In this document: one piece after another, positions 29,829 through 35,095 of the stretch
Layout: every line of letters begins with the position of its first letter
Numbering within the stretch: position 1 is the stretch's first letter
From: a virus
Direction: 5' to 3' (one strand)
DNA length: 35,095 nucleotides
Virus record (IMG/VR): IMGVR_UViG_3300046167_000218
Span: 1-35,095 of that record
The notes under the pieces: generated by a model
Seen by the model: only the letters and a program-made list of their open reading frames with translations
What the model was told of the DNA's origin: nothing
Databases searched by the model: none
Translations under genes and position numbers: made by a program

Positions 29829-32450
29829 TGACCACGATTAAACTTAAGAATGGTTCTGGCGCACCAACGGCTGGGGATCTTGCTCAAGGTGAACCCGCAT
29901 TAGACTTGACCAACAAGCGTCTGTACACAGAAGACTCAGGCGGCACTGTTATTGAAGTAGGTACTAATCCTACTAGTGTTACTACTGGAGCTATCACCTC
30001 CACAGGCATCGACGTAACGGGTGAAGTAGAGGCAGACACAGCACATTTTGGTACTGGAACCGGAACCGGAACAAATGTTGCTGACGAGGTAGTCGTTTCT
30101 GGTGCCAGCTCTACTGGTCTGACACTTCACTCACCTGACGCAAGCAATGCAACTTTGGCGTTCGGTTCAGCGACAGACAATGACTATGCTTTTGTACAAG
30201 GCTATTACAACAGCGGAAGTCCATTCTTACGTTTTTCAATTCAGAACAGCGAGAAGGCTAAAGTAACCTCCACAGGCATTGACGTAACGGGTACTGTGAC
30301 TGCTGATGGTGCAGTTATTGAAAACTCATCAGGCGCTACTTTAAATGTAAACACAAATTCAGGAGCCGCCGATTCAAAAATATTATTGCATGAGGGAACA
30401 ACAGCAAGTCCCGCTAATGGTGCGTCTATTAGATATGACGGTGCTAATAATATATTTAAAATTGGTGTTGGCTATAGTGTTGATACTACTCGATTAACTA
30501 TAGACAGAAATACAGGCGACATTAGCTTCTACGAAGACACTGGCACGACTGCGAAGTTGTTCTGGGATGCGTCTGCGGAGTCTTTGGGTATTGGTAAATC
30601 TAACCCGTCTTTCCCTTTAGATATTTCTGGTGAAAGAGCAAGAATATCAGGTGGAACAACTACAAGCTTTGCGGGGTTTGAAGCTGAAAACGACAGTGGC
30701 AATGGAACAATATTTGGAACAGGTGGCTCTGGCAGAAGTGATCTACTAGATAACAGAAGTTTTGTATCTGCACAGGAAGCTACTAGTGGACTTGCCATAG
30801 GAACAGAAGGAGCAGACCCAGTACTTTTTTACACTAATGGTACTACTTCAGAACGCCTCCGCATCGACTCATCAGGAAGCGTCGGTATTGGCACTAGTAG
30901 CCCTCAATCTATTGCCGCTGGCTACGGTGCGCTGACGGTAGGCGGATCTACTGGAGGCGGTATTAATTTTAACTCAACTGGATCTGCATTTGCGCAAATG
31001 TACGCCGACACCTCAGGCTTTGTAATGAGCGCTCTTGGCAACCGTTTTATGTCATTTAGAACCAATGACGCAGAACGCATGCGCATCGACTCTAGCGGCA
31101 ATGTCAAAATAGGGACAAACACAGACCGCTTTAGCTACTTAACAGCTACCACTGCTAACTTACAGATTGACGGCGGTGTTGTATTTGAACCCGGATCTGG
31201 AAACAACGTAGAGTTATTTAACTATCGCTCTACAGATATGCTCTTTGGTAATGGCGGCGCTGAAGCCATGCGTATCGACTCAGTAGGCAACGTCGGTATT
31301 GGTACTAGCAGTCCAGCACAGAAGTTGCACATTAGCGGAACAGGTTTTTCATACCTAAGAACAACATCCACATCTTACGGTGGCACTGGTTTTGATATAG
31401 GACAACATACTGGCGGCTCTATTTATCTTAATAATAGAGACAACACGCCAATTATTTTTCAAACCAACAACACAGAACGCATGCGCATCGACTCAAGCGG
31501 CAACTTGTTGGTTGGAAAAACCTCTGCGTCTGTCGGCACAGATGGCGCTCAATTCATAACTGGCGGCTACTCAGGTGTCTCTGCTACATCTACTACAGCG
31601 TTCTTTGCTAACCGTAATACCACAGATGGTGACGTTGTAGAGATAGGCAAGAACGGCGTTAAAGTCGGTAGTATTGGTTATGGCGGTGGCGGCATTCTGT
31701 TCAATGCGGCTAGTCAATACGGTTTAAAATTTTATGACGCAGGCGGTTCTAACATCATACACCCTGCAACGACCGCAGGAGGAGACAAAGATGCGTCTGT
31801 TGATTTAGGTTACGCAGACTCTCGCTTCAAAGACCTTTACCTGTCAAGCGCAGTACGTTGTCCAGACTACCGTTCTGAAGGCGTTTTATTCTTAACATAT
31901 GACGCTGATGATTCTTTGCAAATAAGAAGAGACAACGGCGCAGAAGCCGCTAGGTTTGATAGCTCTGGCAACTTGTTGGTTGGGAAAAGCTCGCAAGTTT
32001 CTGATGGGAACAACCAATAGAGGAGTATTACTCAGAACAGACGGTGGTAGTGGCGCTTATATTCAGATCGCTGATTTAGGAACCACAGCCAAAACACTAG
32101 TGTATTTCCAAAATGGTAATGGGACTGTTGGATCAATAGCTACATCCGGATCTGCTACTACCTACAACACCTCTTCAGACCAACGCCTCAAAGAAAACAT
32201 CGCAGACGCACCTTCTGCTTCTGACGACATTGACGCTATCCAAGTACGTTCGTTTGACTGGAAGGCTGACGGGTCACACCAGAAGTACGGCATGGTTGCT
32301 CAGGAGCTACAGACTGTTGCACCAGAGGCAGTGTCTGAGGGAACAACCGAAGAAGACATGATGGGCGTAGACTACTCAAAGCTAGTACCTATGCTTGTAA
32401 AAGAAATTCAATCACTACGTGCCAGAGTGGCACAACTGGAGACTAACTAA
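29828..32450 (+). CDS. Tail fibre with S74 chaperone domain, frame broken at about 32006
   Basis: The first frame gives 730 residues, the second (to 32450) adds the end. The N-terminus 'LKNGSGAPTAGDLAQGEPAL' is a typical fibre start. At least five repeats of the 'RIDSSGNVGIGTSSP' type follow. The last 90 or so residues are a Peptidase S74 intramolecular chaperone: 'SSDQRLKENI' around the self-cleavage serine, then 'KYGMVAQEL' and 'VDYSKLVPMLVKEIQSLRAR'. One extra base in GGG at 32006-32008 breaks it; correction gives 873 codons and an unbroken DGTTNRGVLL. S74 domains trimerise the fibre and are then cut off. It probably binds the host surface. Confidence 0.78.
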
Positions 32451-32767
32451 TGGCTACATGGACTATCGCAAACCTTGAGCGTAACTTGGCAGACGGCGGT
32501 GTAACCGTTGCACACTGGCGTGTTACTGAATCTGAAACTGTTGGCACTGGCGATGACGCTGTTACTTACACAGCTTCTAGCTACGGCACTGTAGGCTTTA
32601 CACCTGACGCTGACGCTGACGGCTTTGTTGCTTACAACAGTTTGACAGAAGAAGTTGTTATGGGCTGGGTACACGCAGAGGTAGACCAGAGTGCTACTGA
32701 AGCGGCACTGACGGCTAACATCGAAGCGCAGAAGAATCCTGTATCTGGATCAGGAATGCCTTGGTAA
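32450..32767 (+). CDS. Small conserved tail-region protein
   Basis: A 105-residue protein with 'MATWTIANLERNLADGGVTV' then 'AHWRVTESE', a pattern I recall in many cyanophages and pelagiphages near tail fibres, without known function. The beta-like middle carries 'YGTVGFTPDADADGFVAYNS', and the C-terminus has 'VDQSATEAALTANIEAQKNP'. The start overlaps the fibre stop and its own stop overlaps the next gene (TAATG). A fibre-associated or assembly protein is likely. Confidence 0.7.
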   Translation: MATWTIANLERNLADGGVTVAHWRVTESETVGTGDDAVTYTASSYGTVGFTPDADADGFVAYNSLTEEVVMGWVHAEVDQSATEAALTANIEAQKNPVSGSGMPW

Positions 32768-33129
32768 TGCCTGAGATTGATGACGACACCAGAGTATCTA
32801 TACCGCTAAGAAACTTAGTTGCTCTTGGTGTTGGCATCGTTATGGCTACTACTGCTTACGTAACGCTAGACACTCGTATCATTTCTATTGAACATGGTCA
32901 AGAAATACAGAACATGAACATCTTAGAAAACTCTTCGTTTGTTCGTGAATGGCCTCTAGGTCTACGTGGTGCGTTACCAGACGATCTTATACAGAACGCT
33001 AAGATTATGGCTCTGGAAGAACGCAATGTAGAGATACACGAGTTACGCAGGCAGCTAAATAAGATAGAAGTAGAGATAGGTAAACTGAATGCACAGGTAA
33101 CTGTGGATCATCAGGGTGGTAAGGAATAG
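32767..33129 (+). CDS. Membrane-anchored coiled-coil protein, possible inner spanin or lysis factor
   Basis: 120 residues from the ATG at 32767. One membrane helix lies at about residues 14-34 (LVALGVGIVMATTAYVTL), followed by a periplasmic or virion domain and a coiled coil (ALEERNVEIHELRRQLNKIE). The order of one N-terminal membrane helix and a coiled-coil domain is that of an inner spanin, which joins the membranes during lysis. No overlapping outer spanin lipoprotein was seen, so the role is unsure. It precedes two more membrane lysis-type genes. Confidence 0.55.
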   Translation: MPEIDDDTRVSIPLRNLVALGVGIVMATTAYVTLDTRIISIEHGQEIQNMNILENSSFVREWPLGLRGALPDDLIQNAKIMALEERNVEIHELRRQLNKIEVEIGKLNAQVTVDHQGGKE

Positions 33130-33131
33130 TC

Positions 33132-33329
33132 ATGTCAGATCTAGAGCAAGCAATAAGTCGGTTAGAAGCTCATGAGCGTGAGTGTAGTATTCGTTATGAA
33201 ATGATTCAGATGCAACTGGATGCACACAATCAACGCTTTGATAAGCTTGAGAAGATGATGACAGGTGGTTTTGCTTCTATTGCTATTATCGTTACTATGG
33301 CTATTGCTGTCTTGGAGTTTGCTAGATGA
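33132..33329 (+). CDS. XhlA-like membrane protein, holin partner candidate
   Basis: A 65-residue protein: an N-terminal coiled coil (AISRLEAHERECSIRYEMIQ, then QRFDKLEKMM) and one C-terminal membrane helix (FASIAIIVTMAIAVLEF). This layout is that of hemolysin XhlA-type proteins, which act with holins in cell lysis. It overlaps the holin start by four bases (ATGA). No full family match can be shown here. Confidence 0.6.
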   Translation: MSDLEQAISRLEAHERECSIRYEMIQMQLDAHNQRFDKLEKMMTGGFASIAIIVTMAIAVLEFAR

Positions 33330-33670
33330 TACAGGCTTTGATAGGCCCTATTGTTAATCTTGTCGGTGGACACCTTCAGCGTAAAGCAGAAGAGAAAAAG
33401 GCTGTCCATGAGCGTAAAATGGTAGCTATACAGCAGGACGCTAACTGGGAAAACATACATGCTAACAACGCAAGTAGTTCATGGAAAGACGAATGGTTTA
33501 CCATCTTGTTCTCAGTCCCATGTGTTCTTGCTTTCTTTCCTTCTATGGTGCCTGTAGTAATGTCGGGCTTTGAAGCACTTAACGCTATGCCTGAGTGGTA
33601 CAAAGGTTTTCTAGGCGCTGCTGTTGCAGCATCGTTTGGCCTACGTGGTCTGGCTAACTGGAAGAAATAA
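33326..33670 (+). CDS. Holin, three-TM type (GTA-like)
   Basis: A 114-residue protein whose N-terminus is hydrophobic (ALIGPIVNLVGG) and followed by a charged stretch. 'SSWKDEWFTILFSVPCVLAF' then FPSMVPVV, and 'PEWYKGFLGAAVAASFGLRG', match the holin of gene-transfer-agent type that I know as Holin_3TMs. It makes membrane holes so the M15 endolysin (21057-21407) can reach the cell wall. It overlaps the XhlA-like gene by four bases and precedes a large virion gene. Confidence 0.75.
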   Translation: MIQALIGPIVNLVGGHLQRKAEEKKAVHERKMVAIQQDANWENIHANNASSSWKDEWFTILFSVPCVLAFFPSMVPVVMSGFEALNAMPEWYKGFLGAAVAASFGLRGLANWKK

Positions 33671-33672
33671 TT

Positions 33673-35095
33673 ATGTTGAGACCTACAAAAGGCATGATGA
33701 CTGGCGACACGGTCTATGCAGGTGGTACGCCTAACTTTGATGAGCGTACTGGCCAATCAACAAGCAGTGTTAAAGGTGGCCCTACAAAGCAGGCTCCTAT
33801 TGTTAGACCTACAGAAATAGAACGTGCACCACCTAAGCCTTTGCCAGAAACAAAAGAGACTGCTCCAGCACCAGAAACGCCAGCAGAAATGACCTTTACG
33901 TTTGTTGAAGGTAAAGAGCGTGGTGATGCGGCACAGAACTACCTGTATGGGCAAGAAGGTGAAGTACAGCGGTTAACAGTCAGTGAGCTACGTGATTACT
34001 TTGAAAGCGACAAGGTAAACAGACTGCCTGAAGTATTTGGTACGTTTGATAACTACCTTGCTTACATGACTGAGCGTGAACAGCTAATTCAGTCTGGTGA
34101 CTACGATGTAGGTAACTGGGCAGAAGCCGATACTGGTTTTAGTGAAGATCAAGAGATGATCCTTGAAGGTGATGCTGATCTTACTATTGACCCTAGCGAT
34201 CCCGGTCAAAACCTAGAAAATTTACGCAGACAACAAACTAGCACACAGCAGGGCGCTTACAACAACTGGATTAACTCTGAAGCTAACCAAGCATTGCTAC
34301 AAAAGTACGGTGTTAACCCTACTGTATACAGTGCTTCTGGCGATAAGTTTGCATGGAACGGTTCTGCGTATGTAAAAGTTGTAGATGAAAGTAGCGCAGG
34401 AATTAGCGACTTTGTAAAAATTGGTCTTGCTGTTGCGGCTGGCGTAGCAACTGGAGGAGCGGCTTCTAGTGCTTTATCTAGCGCATTAGGAGCTACTGGT
34501 TCAGCAGCAGTGGGTGCTGGCTTAGGCTCTGCGGTTTCCCAAGGAATAGCAACTGGTGAAATTGATATAGAAAAGGCTTTAATTGCGGCGGCTACTGCAG
34601 GCATAACAAATGAATTTTCAGAGTTTTTAGGTACCTATGTTGAAGGCTCTACTCAAGAACAAATTAAACGTCTCCGAGATATACAGGCTACAGTACAGCC
34701 CGGAGGTAATGCTTATCAAGCCGCTCAACAACAGATAGATCTTTTAACTGGAGCATTAGAGTCTGCTGATCTTGTCAACCAAAGCGGGTCAATTGTAAAT
34801 TTAGTTGGTGATGCAACTGAAGCATATAACCAGTACAGGGACATTCAAGAAAATATAGATAACTTTACAGAAGAAAATGAAGACGCCGCTTGGCAGACCC
34901 CTGATACCACTGACATTCTTGGTGATGTTCAAGTTCAAATACGTGATTACGTTTCTGAGCTAGAAGAGCAACGAGAACAAAGCGGAGAGGCTGGCGCTCA
35001 ACCCGCAGAAGATATTTTTGCAGACACAACAGCAGATGAATCCGGCTTTGAAGCTGACGTTAACATTACTGAAGAAATGTTTTCTGAGTACTTCC
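33673..35095 (+). CDS. N-terminal part of the large virion protein (runs off the right end)
   Basis: Open from the ATG at 33673 (GGAAG upstream) to the last base, at least 474 codons. A Pro-rich linker occurs near residues 35-75, followed by a folded acidic domain, then a Gly-Ala-rich hydrophobic stretch near 250-295 ('IGLAVAAGVATGGAASSALS') that may be membrane-active, and helices toward the end. The final base (c) plus the first two bases of the window (ca) complete CCA, and the frame continues into the collagen-like part at base 3. The joined protein would be 1,048 residues. Function unknown; a large tail or ejection-associated structural protein. Confidence 0.75.
   Translation, partial: MLRPTKGMMTGDTVYAGGTPNFDERTGQSTSSVKGGPTKQAPIVRPTEIERAPPKPLPETKETAPAPETPAEMTFTFVEGKERGDAAQNYLYGQEGEVQRLTVSELRDYFESDKVNRLPEVFGTFDNYLAYMTEREQLIQSGDYDVGNWAEADTGFSEDQEMILEGDADLTIDPSDPGQNLENLRRQQTSTQQGAYNNWINSEANQALLQKYGVNPTVYSASGDKFAWNGSAYVKVVDESSAGISDFVKIGLAVAAGVATGGAASSALSSALGATGSAAVGAGLGSAVSQGIATGEIDIEKALIAAATAGITNEFSEFLGTYVEGSTQEQIKRLRDIQATVQPGGNAYQAAQQQIDLLTGALESADLVNQSGSIVNLVGDATEAYNQYRDIQENIDNFTEENEDAAWQTPDTTDILGDVQVQIRDYVSELEEQREQSGEAGAQPAEDIFADTTADESGFEADVNITEEMFSEYF

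Noticed and set aside
31956-32450. Separate gene for the S74 chaperone part
   Set aside because: Its first 15 or so residues are a shadow of the fibre repeat. One base change joins it perfectly to the upstream fibre, so a broken single gene is more likely.

Overview
The window is a nearly complete, possibly whole, genome of a lytic podovirus-like tailed phage, probably of a marine proteobacterium. Its genes cover every step: a T7-type replication set, a terminase, portal, scaffold and coat block, short-tail nozzle proteins, three large ejection-type proteins, tail fibres and a lysis set. No integrase, repressor or phage RNA polymerase is visible. There are consensus sigma-70 promoters, so transcription probably relies on host RNA polymerase. 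A B12-dependent (class II) ribonucleotide reductase next to a T7-like DNA polymerase resembles SIO1-like and cobavirus-type marine podoviruses; that comparison is from memory and was not tested.

The layout is two opposed transcription units. Leftward from about 20.1 kb to 9.4 kb come nine small early genes, among them a 57-residue sigma-region-4-like protein and a small membrane protein. They are followed by primase-helicase, a PD-(D/E)XK nuclease-like protein, a zinc-ribbon protein, DNA polymerase, SSB, 5'-3' exonuclease, endonuclease I, metallophosphoesterase, a DUF3310 protein, a DUF1289 protein and class II RNR. This unit ends at a strong UUCG-loop terminator lying inside the end of the opposing gene.

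Rightward from about 20.5 kb come small terminase (candidate), M15 endolysin, large terminase, portal, a cluster of tiny basic proteins, scaffold, major capsid protein, a terminator, two tail-fibre genes, and the holin and lysis genes. Next comes a very large collagen-like and coiled-coil protein that runs off the right end. It continues in frame at the left end, and is followed there by nozzle and ejection proteins up to 9.4 kb. This in-frame join suggests that the 35,095 bases are one circularly closing genome opened inside that gene.

The 651-base divergent region (20006-20656) holds candidate promoters on both strands, dyads, short repeats and a G-rich tract. It also holds a notable 5' leader: a 24-position imperfect stem whose arms carry CTTTAAAGA boxes, with a second box overlapping the ribosome binding site of the first late gene. 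Four apparent single-base indels, in SSB (two, compensating) and in each of two tail-fibre genes, all sit in runs of 2-3 identical bases. They may be assembly errors or real lesions.
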